Assembly: GCA_903873775.1 (NCBI GenBank)
Contig: CAIQPR010000017.1
Location: 1-64,000, forward strand
Source: an uncultured Actinomycetes bacterium
Lineage (GTDB): Bacteria; Actinomycetota; Acidimicrobiia; Acidimicrobiales; RAAP-2
Length of the DNA stretch: 64,000 bases
Direction of reading: 5' to 3'
The position numbers were made by a program, and so were the translations under genes. The notes below the pieces were generated by a model. The model did not search any database. It saw only the letters and a list, made by a program, of their open reading frames with translations, and was not told the DNA's origin. This document shows positions 44,692 to 54,126 of the stretch, in pieces (the stretch's first letter is position 1; every line of letters starts with the position of its first letter).

Positions 44692-46431
44692 ATGTCGACG
44701 AACTACGAGGCGACGAGCCTGCGCGATTCTTTGTGCGCAACGATTTCGACCGAACAAGTCGGTCAGCGACTGACCGTGTGCGGGTGGGTGGCCAAGCGTC
44801 GCGAGCACGGTGAGCACTTGGCGTTCATTGACATTCGCGACCGTTCGGGTGTGCTGCAGGCGGTGGTGGACGGCTCTGTGGACGTGCGCAACGAGTACGT
44901 GGTGCGTGTGACGGGAACGGTGTCGCGTCGCCCCGAGGGAACGGTGAATGACAAGCTGGCCACCGGCGAGATCGAACTGACGGAATGCAGTGTGGAGATT
45001 CTCGCGACAGCCGATGCGCCGCCCTTCCAATTGGATGACCGTGTCGATATCGACGAGCAGGTGCGCTTGCGTCACCGTTTCCTCGATCTGCGTCGCGATC
45101 AGATGCAGCGCAACCTCCGCCTTCGGGCGAAGGTGAATGCGGCCATTCGCGCGGCCATGGATCGCCAAGGTTTCTGCGAGGTTGAAACACCTCTGCTGTG
45201 GGCGCCCACACCTGAGGGTTCGCGGGAGTTCGTGGTGCCGTCTCGTTTGCACCACGGCGAGTTCTACGTGTTGCCCCAGAGTCCCCAGATCGCGAAGCAG
45301 TTGCTCATGGTGGGCGGCTTCGATCGGTACTACCAGATCGCTCGGTGTTTGCGCGACGAGGACTTGCGCGCAGACCGACAATTTGAGTTCACTCAGCTCG
45401 ACCTCGAGGCGAGTTTCGTGACCCAAATTGACATCCTCGAATTCGTCTCCCAGGCCGTCCTCGACGCCGCTGAGGTTGCGACGGGCGTGCGCCCGACGAC
45501 GATCGACACGATGACGTGGGCGGAGGCCATGGATCGTTACGGCGTCGACAAGCCGGACCTGCGCTTCGGCATGACGCTCCACGACCTCTCCGACGCCTTC
45601 GCCGGCACGGAGGTCAAGGCGTTCGCCGCGCCGACCGTGAAGGCCATGCGCGTGGAAGGAGGCGCGGAGTTCACCCGCAGCCGCCTCGACAGTCTCACCG
45701 ACCGCGCGAAGGGACTCGGCGCCAAGGGTCTGGCGTGGTTCAAGGTCACCGAGACGGGGCTCGAGTCGCCGCTCGACCGTTTCCTGTCTGACCACGAGCG
45801 TTCCATCATCCAGCGCGTTGACGGAGCGGTGGCTGGTGACCTGATTCTGGTCGTCGCGGACGAGTACGCCCTGGCCTGCAAGGTTCTCGGCGCTCTGCGC
45901 GTGGAGATTGGATCCCCGCCGGTGGGACAGGGTCCGCACCGCTACGTCTGGGTGACCGAGTTCCCGATGTTCGAAGGTCTCGATGACGACGGCAACCCCG
46001 TCGCCGCCCACCACCCCTTCACGATGCCGCACCCGGATGATCTGGATCTGATTGAGACCGATCCTATGTCGGTGCGCTCGCAGGCCTACGACCTCGTCCT
46101 GAACGGCTGGGAGTTGGGGAGTGGATCGGTCCGTATTCATCGCGCCGACATCCAGTCGCGCATTTTTGCGGCGCTCGGTATCTCTCCCGAAGAAGCGGAG
46201 AACCGGTTCGGCTTCCTCCTCGGGGCCTTTAAGTACGGTGCACCACCGCACGCGGGATTCGCGTTCGGTATCGACCGACTGGTGGCGATTTTTGCGGGCG
46301 AGGAGAACATTCGAGAAGTCATCGCCTTCCCGAAGACCCAGTCGGGCGCAGATTTGATGACGGGTGCTCCGAAGTCCATTCCGGACAAGCAGCTCAAGGA
46401 GCTTCACTTGAAGCCATCAAAAGGCGCGTGA
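44692..46431 (+). CDS. aspS: aspartyl-tRNA synthetase
   Basis: RLTVCGWVAKRREHGEHLAFIDIRDRSG; LPQSPQIAKQLLMVGGFDRYYQIARCLRDEDLRADRQFEFTQLD. Confidence 0.97.
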   Translation: MSTNYEATSLRDSLCATISTEQVGQRLTVCGWVAKRREHGEHLAFIDIRDRSGVLQAVVDGSVDVRNEYVVRVTGTVSRRPEGTVNDKLATGEIELTECSVEILATADAPPFQLDDRVDIDEQVRLRHRFLDLRRDQMQRNLRLRAKVNAAIRAAMDRQGFCEVETPLLWAPTPEGSREFVVPSRLHHGEFYVLPQSPQIAKQLLMVGGFDRYYQIARCLRDEDLRADRQFEFTQLDLEASFVTQIDILEFVSQAVLDAAEVATGVRPTTIDTMTWAEAMDRYGVDKPDLRFGMTLHDLSDAFAGTEVKAFAAPTVKAMRVEGGAEFTRSRLDSLTDRAKGLGAKGLAWFKVTETGLESPLDRFLSDHERSIIQRVDGAVAGDLILVVADEYALACKVLGALRVEIGSPPVGQGPHRYVWVTEFPMFEGLDDDGNPVAAHHPFTMPHPDDLDLIETDPMSVRSQAYDLVLNGWELGSGSVRIHRADIQSRIFAALGISPEEAENRFGFLLGAFKYGAPPHAGFAFGIDRLVAIFAGEENIREVIAFPKTQSGADLMTGAPKSIPDKQLKELHLKPSKGA

Positions 46432-46467
46432 TCTACGTCGCTCTTTGACGACGCCGCCGCCAGTCGC

Positions 46468-47754
46468 TTGGCGCACAGTGCCCCTCTCGCCGAGGTCGTG
46501 CGACCGCGAAGTCTCGATGACGTCGTGGGCCAGGACCACCTCGTCGGCCCCGACGGTCCGCTGCGAAAGATGGCGGCCTCGGGCGAACTTCGATCGATGA
46601 TCTTGTGGGGACCCGCGGGCACCGGCAAGACGACGCTGGCGCGCTTGCTGGCGGATACGGCGGGTTTCGCCGTGGAGACTCTCTCGGCGGTGAGCAGCGG
46701 TGTCAAGGATCTGCGCGACGTCATTAGTCGCGCGCAAGCGAGGCTGGGCGAGCGAGGCGTCAGGACGGTCCTCTTCATCGACGAAGTGCACCGCTTCAAT
46801 AAAGCCCAGCAGGACCTGTTGTTGCCGGTGACCGAGTCCGGGGAGATTGTTCTCATCGGCGCCACAACGGAGAATCCGTATTTTGAAGTCAACGCGGCGC
46901 TGATTTCGCGCACGACCCAGTGGCGCGTCCACCCGCTGGACGACGCCAGTCTGGACCAACTTTTGCACCGCGGCGCTGACGCTCGAGGTGTCACTATCAC
47001 CCCTGACGCCCTGCAGGCGCTGCGTCGAAGTGCTGACGGCGACGGGCGTGCGGCTCTGACGACTCTGGACGTGTGCTGTGCGCTCGTGGGGGCGGGAACG
47101 TCGCGAGAGATCACGTTGGAAGATGTGCGCAGTGCCCGTGATGGGCGCGTGCACCACCAGTCTGCCGACTCCCACTATGACCAGATCAGCGCATACATCA
47201 AAGCGGTGCGCGGTTCTGATCCGGACGGCGCCGTGTACTGGATGAACGCCTTGTTGGACGCTGGCGAGAGTCCGCGGTATATCGCACGCCGACTAGTGAT
47301 TCTGGCGAGCGAGGACATCGGACTCGCGGACCCGATGGGTTTGGTCTTGGCCGAGAGCGCTGCGCGAGCGGTTGAATTCATTGGTCTGCCCGAAGGTCGA
47401 TTGACGCTCACGCACGCCACGATCGCATTGTGTTTGATGGAGAAGTCCAATTCCGCGACACTGGCGCTCGGTCGGGCCACCGAGGCGCTGCGCAACGGAT
47501 CGTCAACTCAGGTACCCGCCCATCTGCGTGATGCGCACTACTCCTCAGCCGCGGACATCGGACATGGTGTTGGTTACCTCTATCCACACGACGATCCTCG
47601 AGGGTGGGTGGAGCAGCAGTACCTCCCCGATGACCTGGTGGGCACCGCGTTCTATGAGGAAGTGCCCCGCGGACGCGAACGGGTGTGGGCCGAGCAGTGG
47701 CGTGCCCGGCGAGGGGAGAGCCCCCAAGAAGCCTCGGAGCCACCAGTAGAGTAG
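46468..47754 (+). CDS. rarA: replication-associated recombination AAA ATPase RarA (5' end uncertain)
   Basis: RPRSLDDVVGQDHLVGPDGPLRKM; LWGPAGTGKTTLARLLA; LFIDEVHRFNKAQQD. TTG 46468 is the only canonical start; similarity extends upstream. Confidence 0.88.
   Translation: MAHSAPLAEVVRPRSLDDVVGQDHLVGPDGPLRKMAASGELRSMILWGPAGTGKTTLARLLADTAGFAVETLSAVSSGVKDLRDVISRAQARLGERGVRTVLFIDEVHRFNKAQQDLLLPVTESGEIVLIGATTENPYFEVNAALISRTTQWRVHPLDDASLDQLLHRGADARGVTITPDALQALRRSADGDGRAALTTLDVCCALVGAGTSREITLEDVRSARDGRVHHQSADSHYDQISAYIKAVRGSDPDGAVYWMNALLDAGESPRYIARRLVILASEDIGLADPMGLVLAESAARAVEFIGLPEGRLTLTHATIALCLMEKSNSATLALGRATEALRNGSSTQVPAHLRDAHYSSAADIGHGVGYLYPHDDPRGWVEQQYLPDDLVGTAFYEEVPRGRERVWAEQWRARRGESPQEASEPPVE
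47747..47752 (+). promoter_or_regulatory. -10 element TAGAGT, 6 nt before alaS GTG
   Basis: TAGAGT-agatac-GTG. Confidence 0.45.
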
Positions 47755-47758
47755 ATAC

Positions 47759-50311
47759 GTGGAGGCCGCTCGCTTACGTTCGATTTTTCTTGACCACTTC
47801 GCGGCTCAGGGCCACACGATCGTGCCCTCGGCGTCACTCATCGCCAATGACCCGACGCTCCTGTTCACTGTGGCGGGCATGGTGCCGTTCAAGCCGTATT
47901 TCGTTGGTGACGAGATCCCGGCTTTCAGCCGCGCAGCGTCCATTCAGAAGTGTTTCCGGGTGCCGGACATCGACATCATCGGCACCACCCAGCGCCATCT
48001 GACCTTCTTTGAGATGTTGGGCAATTTCTCGTTCGGGGATTACTTCAAGGCCGGCGCCATCGAGTTCGCGTGGTCCCTGATCACCGAGGGATTCGGCATG
48101 GATCCCGATCGGCTCTGGGTCACCGTACACACCTCTGACGAAGACGCGGCCAGTCTGTGGCCCGAGTTGACCTCGATTCGACCTGAGCGGATTCAGCGTC
48201 TCGACGAAGACAATTTCTGGGGTATGGGCGACACGGGTCCGTGTGGTCCCAGCTCGGAAATATTCTTCGACAAGGGTCCGGCGTTCGGTGCGGACGGTGG
48301 ACCGGCGTTCGGTGGAGACGACCGCTTCGTCGAATTCTGGAACCTCGTCTTCATGCAGTTCAATCGCTCCGCGGATGGTTCGATGACGGAACTACCGAAG
48401 AAGAACATCGATACCGGTTCCGGTTTTGAGCGTGTTCTCAGTCTCCTTAATGGTGTGGAATCCGTTTTTGCGACCGATCTCTTCGCCCCTCTTCTCGACG
48501 CCGCGCAGAGTGCAGTGGGCAAACCCCTCGGTCACGATGACCTCACGGATATCGCCATTCGCCGTATCGCCGAGCACGGCCGCGCCATGACGATGTTGGT
48601 GGCGGACGGTGTGCTTCCGTCGAATGAAGGTCGTGGATACGTCCTGCGACGCATTATTCGTCGAGCCATCCTCGCCGCGCGTCGCGCCGGTTCGAGTGAG
48701 CCGCTGACCGGTCGTTTGGTGGCGGCGACGATCGAAAAGATGGGTGACGCGTATCCGGTTCTGATCAAGGACCGCGAACTCATCGAATCGGTGTTGGACC
48801 GCGAGGAGGCGGGCTTCTCGCGCACCTTGCGGACGGGATTGACGCTCCTCAACGAGGCGGCGGACGGCGTACGCGAACGTGGAGAGAACCTTCTGCCCGG
48901 TGACGTCGTTTTCCGACTGCACGACACCCACGGGTTCCCTATTGAGCTCACCGCCGAGATCGCCGAAGAACAAGGCTTTCAAGTCGATCGCCCGGGCTTC
49001 GATGACGCGATGCGCGAACAGCGCGAGCGCGCGAGAAGCTCGGCCAAGACGAAGGTGTCTGCGGATGACGGCGCGTACCGCGCCGTTCTGGACGCGGCGG
49101 GTCCGAGTGAATTCGTCGGACGCGATCGATCGCGCTATTCGCTTGAGACCACGGTGGTCGCTGTGCTCGTGACGGAGACCGGAACGTGCGAAGTGTTCCT
49201 CGACGCCACGCCGTTCTACGCCGAATCGGGTGGCCAAGTAGGGGACACCGGAAGCATCGTGACCGAGTCCGGTCGTCTCGACGTGCAGGACACCCAGAAC
49301 ATCGCCGGCGGACTGATTGTCCACCGTGGCGTGATGGTGGGCGAGATCGTGGCCGGCCAGGCGGCCGTGGCAACGATTGATGCTCCCCGTCGTGAGGCGA
49401 TTCGACGCAATCACACGGCGACACATCTCCTGCACGCGGCTCTGCGAAGCGTGCTGGGCGATCACGTCCGCCAGCAGGGTTCGCTCGTCGCACCCGAACG
49501 TCTCCGCTTCGACTTTTCTCACGCCGACGGACTCGTGTCGCAGGAGCGAAATTCGGTGCTGACGTTGGTGAATGACGACGTGGTGGGTGACGAGGATGTG
49601 GACACCATTACGGCGAGTCGCCAAGAGGCCGAATCGATGGGCGCCATTGCGTTCTTCGGCGACAAGTACGGAGAGCGCGTCCGCGTGGTGCGGGCCGGAG
49701 AGCATTCACTGGAATTCTGTGGTGGCACGCACGTTCATCGCCTGGGCGAAATTGGTCAGATACAAATTGTCAGCGAGGCGAGCATCGGATCGGGCACTCG
49801 ACGCATCGAAGCGGTGACCGGTCTTGGAGCGTTAGCGCGGAGTCGCGAGATGGAGAGCATCTTGTCGAGCGTGAGCGCTGTGCTGAAGACCTCGACCGAC
49901 GATGTGCTCCCGTCGCTGGAACGCGTTCTCGAGCGCCAGAAGGAGCTGGAGAAGACAATTGCGGGACTCCGTCAAGCACAGTTGAGCACTCTCGCGGCCG
50001 AACTCGACGCGGCGGCTCCAGGGCACTTGGTGGCTCGCGTTGATGGCTTCACGGGGGATCAGCTGCGAACCCTCGCTCAAGATCTGCAACGCCGTGGCCG
50101 ACCCACGGTGGTGTTGGGCGGTGTCGACGGCGACAAGGTCGCCTTGGTGACCGCCACCGATGGTTCGCGTGACGCGGTGGCCCTCGTCAAGGACGTGGCG
50201 CGGTTCGTCAAAGGTGGTGGCGGTGGATCGCCCACTTTGGCACTGGCGGGCGGTCGGGATGCGTCGGGTATCGACGCGGCTCTTGACGCGGCGCGCGCGA
50301 CTTTGGGGTAA
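47759..50311 (+). CDS. alaS: alanyl-tRNA synthetase
   Basis: RSIFLDHFAAQGHTIVPSASLIANDPTLLFTVAGMVPFKPYF; NHTATHLLHAALRSVLG; EFCGGTHVHRLGEIG. Confidence 0.97.
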   Translation: MEAARLRSIFLDHFAAQGHTIVPSASLIANDPTLLFTVAGMVPFKPYFVGDEIPAFSRAASIQKCFRVPDIDIIGTTQRHLTFFEMLGNFSFGDYFKAGAIEFAWSLITEGFGMDPDRLWVTVHTSDEDAASLWPELTSIRPERIQRLDEDNFWGMGDTGPCGPSSEIFFDKGPAFGADGGPAFGGDDRFVEFWNLVFMQFNRSADGSMTELPKKNIDTGSGFERVLSLLNGVESVFATDLFAPLLDAAQSAVGKPLGHDDLTDIAIRRIAEHGRAMTMLVADGVLPSNEGRGYVLRRIIRRAILAARRAGSSEPLTGRLVAATIEKMGDAYPVLIKDRELIESVLDREEAGFSRTLRTGLTLLNEAADGVRERGENLLPGDVVFRLHDTHGFPIELTAEIAEEQGFQVDRPGFDDAMREQRERARSSAKTKVSADDGAYRAVLDAAGPSEFVGRDRSRYSLETTVVAVLVTETGTCEVFLDATPFYAESGGQVGDTGSIVTESGRLDVQDTQNIAGGLIVHRGVMVGEIVAGQAAVATIDAPRREAIRRNHTATHLLHAALRSVLGDHVRQQGSLVAPERLRFDFSHADGLVSQERNSVLTLVNDDVVGDEDVDTITASRQEAESMGAIAFFGDKYGERVRVVRAGEHSLEFCGGTHVHRLGEIGQIQIVSEASIGSGTRRIEAVTGLGALARSREMESILSSVSAVLKTSTDDVLPSLERVLERQKELEKTIAGLRQAQLSTLAAELDAAAPGHLVARVDGFTGDQLRTLAQDLQRRGRPTVVLGGVDGDKVALVTATDGSRDAVALVKDVARFVKGGGGGSPTLALAGGRDASGIDAALDAARATLG

Positions 50312-50313
50312 GC

Positions 50314-50724
50314 GTGACTCGACTGTTGGGCCTCGACCCCGGTACGCGGCGCATTGGAGTCGCCATTTCTGATTCTCGCCGCACCCTGGCCTCGGCGCGC
50401 GAGTGCGTGCCGGTCGACGACCGAACTTTTGACACCCTTCGGGCCCTCGTGGACGAAGAAGGCGTAGACACCATCATCGTTGGTCGACCGATTTCACTGT
50501 CGGGGGCGGAGACGGCATCCACGGAGGCGAGCGACCAGTTCGCTCAGGATCTCGCCAGTAGCGTGGAGAATGTGACTGTCGTGCGATTTGATGAACGACT
50601 CACGACGGTCTCGGCGAGGCGCCAGTTGCACGAGTCGGGCGTGAAAGACCGCCGTCAACGTGCGTTGATCGATAGCGCCGCCGCAGTGGTGATGCTGCAG
50701 AACTACTTGGAACACCATGCGTAG
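50314..50724 (+). CDS. ruvX: RuvX/YqgF Holliday junction resolvase family
   Basis: RLLGLDPGTRRIGVAISDSRRTLA; VVRFDERLTTVSARRQL. Confidence 0.93.
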   Translation: MTRLLGLDPGTRRIGVAISDSRRTLASARECVPVDDRTFDTLRALVDEEGVDTIIVGRPISLSGAETASTEASDQFAQDLASSVENVTVVRFDERLTTVSARRQLHESGVKDRRQRALIDSAAAVVMLQNYLEHHA

Positions 50725-51748
50725 TACGTCGGGTCGGGTCGTGGTGCTCGCCGGGATCTCCCTCCTTCTGTTTGGCGCGTGGTTTGTCTCCAATGCCTAT
50801 CCCTTTGGCGGCCAGGGTGAGGCCGTGGTCGTGCACGTCAGTTCGGGGGAGACGGTGAGTCAACTCGCACAGCAATTGGCGGCGGACAAGGTCATTGGAT
50901 CGACGTTGGCGTTCCGTCTCGACACCTCGATCTTCGGTTCGCCCGTGCTCGAACCCGGCTACTTCCAAATCAATCAAAATTCGTCCTTCGACCAGGTGCG
51001 CTCGGTCTTCAACGGCACCCCTAACGCGGAAGTCGTGAGTCTGTCGCCTGGATTGACCCTGCGGGAAGTGGAGGCCCAGATCTCTGAAGCGGCGGGGACG
51101 GACTTCGCGAGAGCGTTCGACGCCGCGGAAAAGAGTGCGACAACACACTCACCGTGGATGACCGCCGGGGACGTCGCGACGGCCTCGGCGAACACGGCGC
51201 ATCCGCTCGAAGGCTTGATGGGGTCCGGGCAGTACGTCATCGGCCCGCACGAATCGGCCGCCTCACTGGTACAGAGAATGCAAGATCGCTTCACGAGACA
51301 GGCGGCAGCGTCGGGAATTACCCCGACGACCAACCTGCACGGTCTTTCGGCCTACCAGCTCGTGATCGCCGCCTCGATTGTGGAGAAAGAGGGGTATTAC
51401 CCGGTCAATATGCCCAAGGTGGCCCGGGTGATTGTGAATCGTCTCGATCGCGGCATGCTCTTGCGCATGGACTCCACCGTCCTGTACGCCCTCGGCCAAG
51501 ACGGTGGCACGGTTACTTCAGCGATGTTGCGCACACAAACGCCGTACAACACGTACCTACACGAGGGATTGACCCCAACGCCCATTTGCGTGGTGTCGCA
51601 TTTCGCTCTCGACGCCATTCGTCAGCCTCCGGCGGGACAGTGGCTCTATTTCACGCTCATCTCCAAAGACGGCACCATGGCATTTTCCAACACGTTCGCG
51701 CAGCAGTTGGCGAACGAGCGTCTGGCCGCATCGAGGGGGATCCTGTGA
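50717..51748 (+). CDS. mltG: endolytic transglycosylase MltG (YceG-like)
   Basis: N-term TM, LVIAASIVEKEG, RMDSTVLYALG, YNTYLHEGLTPTPICVVS. Confidence 0.92.
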   Translation: MRSTSGRVVVLAGISLLLFGAWFVSNAYPFGGQGEAVVVHVSSGETVSQLAQQLAADKVIGSTLAFRLDTSIFGSPVLEPGYFQINQNSSFDQVRSVFNGTPNAEVVSLSPGLTLREVEAQISEAAGTDFARAFDAAEKSATTHSPWMTAGDVATASANTAHPLEGLMGSGQYVIGPHESAASLVQRMQDRFTRQAAASGITPTTNLHGLSAYQLVIAASIVEKEGYYPVNMPKVARVIVNRLDRGMLLRMDSTVLYALGQDGGTVTSAMLRTQTPYNTYLHEGLTPTPICVVSHFALDAIRQPPAGQWLYFTLISKDGTMAFSNTFAQQLANERLAASRGIL

Positions 51749-52515
51749 GCTGGCGACTTGCGGTCATCGGGAACCCCGTGGCGCATTCGTTGTCACCTCG
51801 GCTCCACGCCGCCGCGCTGGCGTATGTGGGACTGGACGGGGAGTCGCAGGCCCTCGAGGTGGATTCGATCGACGACAATTTTGAGGCGATCGTCGCGTCG
51901 CACGACGCACTCTCGGTCACCATGCCGCTCAAGGAGCAGCTCGTGGATCGCTGTGACGATGTGGACGAGATTGCTCGACGCACGGGGTCGGTGAATTCGC
52001 TGTTGATGCGTGGAGGGCGACTGCTGGGTCGCTCCACCGACGGGGCTGGTTTTCTCGACGCCCTGGGTGAGAATCGACCCGGTGAAGGATCGCGTGTGCT
52101 CGTGCTCGGTTCGGGCGGCAGCGCCAAGGCCATCGTGGATGCCTGTTCTCACGCGGGTTCGCGAGTCGACATCGTGAGCCGCAACGCGACAACGCGGGAT
52201 GCGCTGGCGGCGCGGTACCCGAACGCGACCGCCGTCAGCGAGGCGCGCGGCACCTTTGACGTCGTGGTGAACACAACACCCGTACGTGAGGGTGAGACGC
52301 GGGCCGATTGTCCTGCGATAGTGCCGTCCGCTAACGGTGTTGCGGTCGACATCGTCTACAGCCCCGCGCGCACGTCATGGATGGACGAGTGCGAACGTGG
52401 TGGTTTTCGTACGATGAACGGCGTGATGATGCTGGTGCACCAGGCCCGTCACCAATTTCGCTGGTGGTTTGACGACGATGTTCCGGTGGCGGCCCTGATG
52501 AAGGCGTTGGATTAG
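51745..52515 (+). CDS. aroE: shikimate dehydrogenase
   Basis: RLAVIGNPVAHSLSPRLHAAAL; GAGFLDAL; VLVLGSGGSAKAIVDAC; GTG 51745 preferred. Confidence 0.9.
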   Translation: MSWRLAVIGNPVAHSLSPRLHAAALAYVGLDGESQALEVDSIDDNFEAIVASHDALSVTMPLKEQLVDRCDDVDEIARRTGSVNSLLMRGGRLLGRSTDGAGFLDALGENRPGEGSRVLVLGSGGSAKAIVDACSHAGSRVDIVSRNATTRDALAARYPNATAVSEARGTFDVVVNTTPVREGETRADCPAIVPSANGVAVDIVYSPARTSWMDECERGGFRTMNGVMMLVHQARHQFRWWFDDDVPVAALMKALD

Positions 52516-53649
52516 ATGCGCACGCCCACGCTCGTTCCGACGCGAGAACATTCGTCCACGGTGGACCGACCCCTCTTGGTGGGCATGGTGACCTTGGGCT
52601 TGGTGGGCGTTGTGTCCATCTACTCGGCGACGAGAAATGCGCTGGCTAATGCGGGCGACAACCCCCACTACTACCTCGAGCGGCAAGGCTTCTTTGTTCT
52701 CATCGGCATTGGGCTCATGTTGGTGGTGTCACGACTCGACTACCGCAGATTCGAGATCGCCACGACCGCGTTTTACTTGGCCAGCTTGGCCTCGCTGGCG
52801 GGAGTCTTCGTGCTCGGGTCGTCGCAGTTAGGCGCCACGCGTTGGTACGTGTTCGGACCCATCCAGATTCAACCCAGTGAATTTGCGGTACTCGCCATCA
52901 TTTTGGCGATGGCGACGTACTGCGGGCGTCGACCCGAAGGACTCACCAGTTTTGATGTTCGTCGAATGGTCCTAATGCTCTTGATGCCATTGGGTCTCAT
53001 CGTTATTCAGCCCGACCTCGGCACCGCCATCATCATGTTGTTGACGGCAGGGACGATCATGGTTATTGCGGGAGTGCCGCCTCGCTTTATGGCCCTCATG
53101 GCCGTGGCGGGCGCCGTTGTGACGACAGCGATGTTGTACCTCGGCGTGCTGCACCGCTACCAGATCTTGCGTCTCGTGTCCTTTCTTCACCAGAACTCGA
53201 CCAACAAGAATTTGCAGGCTCTTATCTACGACGTGGCGAATGCCAAGACCGCCATTGGTGCCGGTGGGTTGTTCGGCGCGGGAATTTTCAAGGGATTGCA
53301 AACGAATCTCGGATACGTCCCCGAGCAGCGGACCGACTTCATCTTCACCGCCATTGGCGAACAGTTCGGACTTGTGGGCACCGTGGGGACAGTGCTGTTG
53401 CTGGGTTTCGTGGCGTGGCGCATCTACGTCGTGGCCCGAGACGCCAAAGAGTCCATGGGGCGGCTGCTCTGCGTGGGCATTTTCGTCTTCTTCTCGTTCA
53501 GTTGTTTTCAGAACATCGGGATGACTATGGGGATCATGCCGGTGACGGGAATCCCGCTTCCATTGATTTCTTATGGGGGTTCGTCGGCTCTCGTGTTCTA
53601 CCTCTGTGGAGGCGTCGTGCTCGCGGTGTCGCGGCGACGCTCGAATTAG
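52516..53649 (+). CDS. rodA: SEDS-family peptidoglycan polymerase RodA
   Basis: FGPIQIQPSEFAVLAIILAMA; GMTMGIMPVTGIPLPLISYGGSSALVFYLCGGVVL. Confidence 0.92.
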   Translation: MRTPTLVPTREHSSTVDRPLLVGMVTLGLVGVVSIYSATRNALANAGDNPHYYLERQGFFVLIGIGLMLVVSRLDYRRFEIATTAFYLASLASLAGVFVLGSSQLGATRWYVFGPIQIQPSEFAVLAIILAMATYCGRRPEGLTSFDVRRMVLMLLMPLGLIVIQPDLGTAIIMLLTAGTIMVIAGVPPRFMALMAVAGAVVTTAMLYLGVLHRYQILRLVSFLHQNSTNKNLQALIYDVANAKTAIGAGGLFGAGIFKGLQTNLGYVPEQRTDFIFTAIGEQFGLVGTVGTVLLLGFVAWRIYVVARDAKESMGRLLCVGIFVFFSFSCFQNIGMTMGIMPVTGIPLPLISYGGSSALVFYLCGGVVLAVSRRRSN

Positions 53650-53661
53650 GCTTCACGTGAC

Positions 53662-54126
53662 ATGAGCGACGTTCAGGAACCACTCGAAACGGATGCCACG
53701 AGCGACGCGTTTCCGGCGTTCGTGGTCATGGACGTGGTGAACGTGATGTTCCACATTCCTGACCCGCACCCAATTATCAATTTGCAAGAGCAGGTCTACC
53801 CGTTTCGTCCCTTGACCCTCCCGGTGGGCCTTCCCGAAGCGCAGGCCGTGGGTCTCGCGCTCGAGGGACGCGAGGGGGCTCGACCCAGTACGCACGAATT
53901 GTTCGCGAGCGTTCTGCGGCAGTCGCGCGCCGACGTGATTGCTGTGCGCATTACGGATTACCAGAATGGAACGTTCTTCGCCGAACTGGATCTCGCAACC
54001 CCTCAGGGGCGTGTGGTGATCGACTGCCGTCCGAGCGACGGCATCATTCTCGCTCTTCGCCAGCCCGTGCGAGCACCCGTCCTGTGCGACGAGGAGATTC
54101 TTTCGTTCCTGAACGATCAAAGCTGA
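53662..54126 (+). CDS. bifunctional nuclease (DUF151) family
   Basis: EAQAVGLALEGREGARPSTHELFASVL; ADVIAVRITDYQNGTFFAELDL; IDCRPSDGIILALR. Confidence 0.87.
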   Translation: MSDVQEPLETDATSDAFPAFVVMDVVNVMFHIPDPHPIINLQEQVYPFRPLTLPVGLPEAQAVGLALEGREGARPSTHELFASVLRQSRADVIAVRITDYQNGTFFAELDLATPQGRVVIDCRPSDGIILALRQPVRAPVLCDEEILSFLNDQS

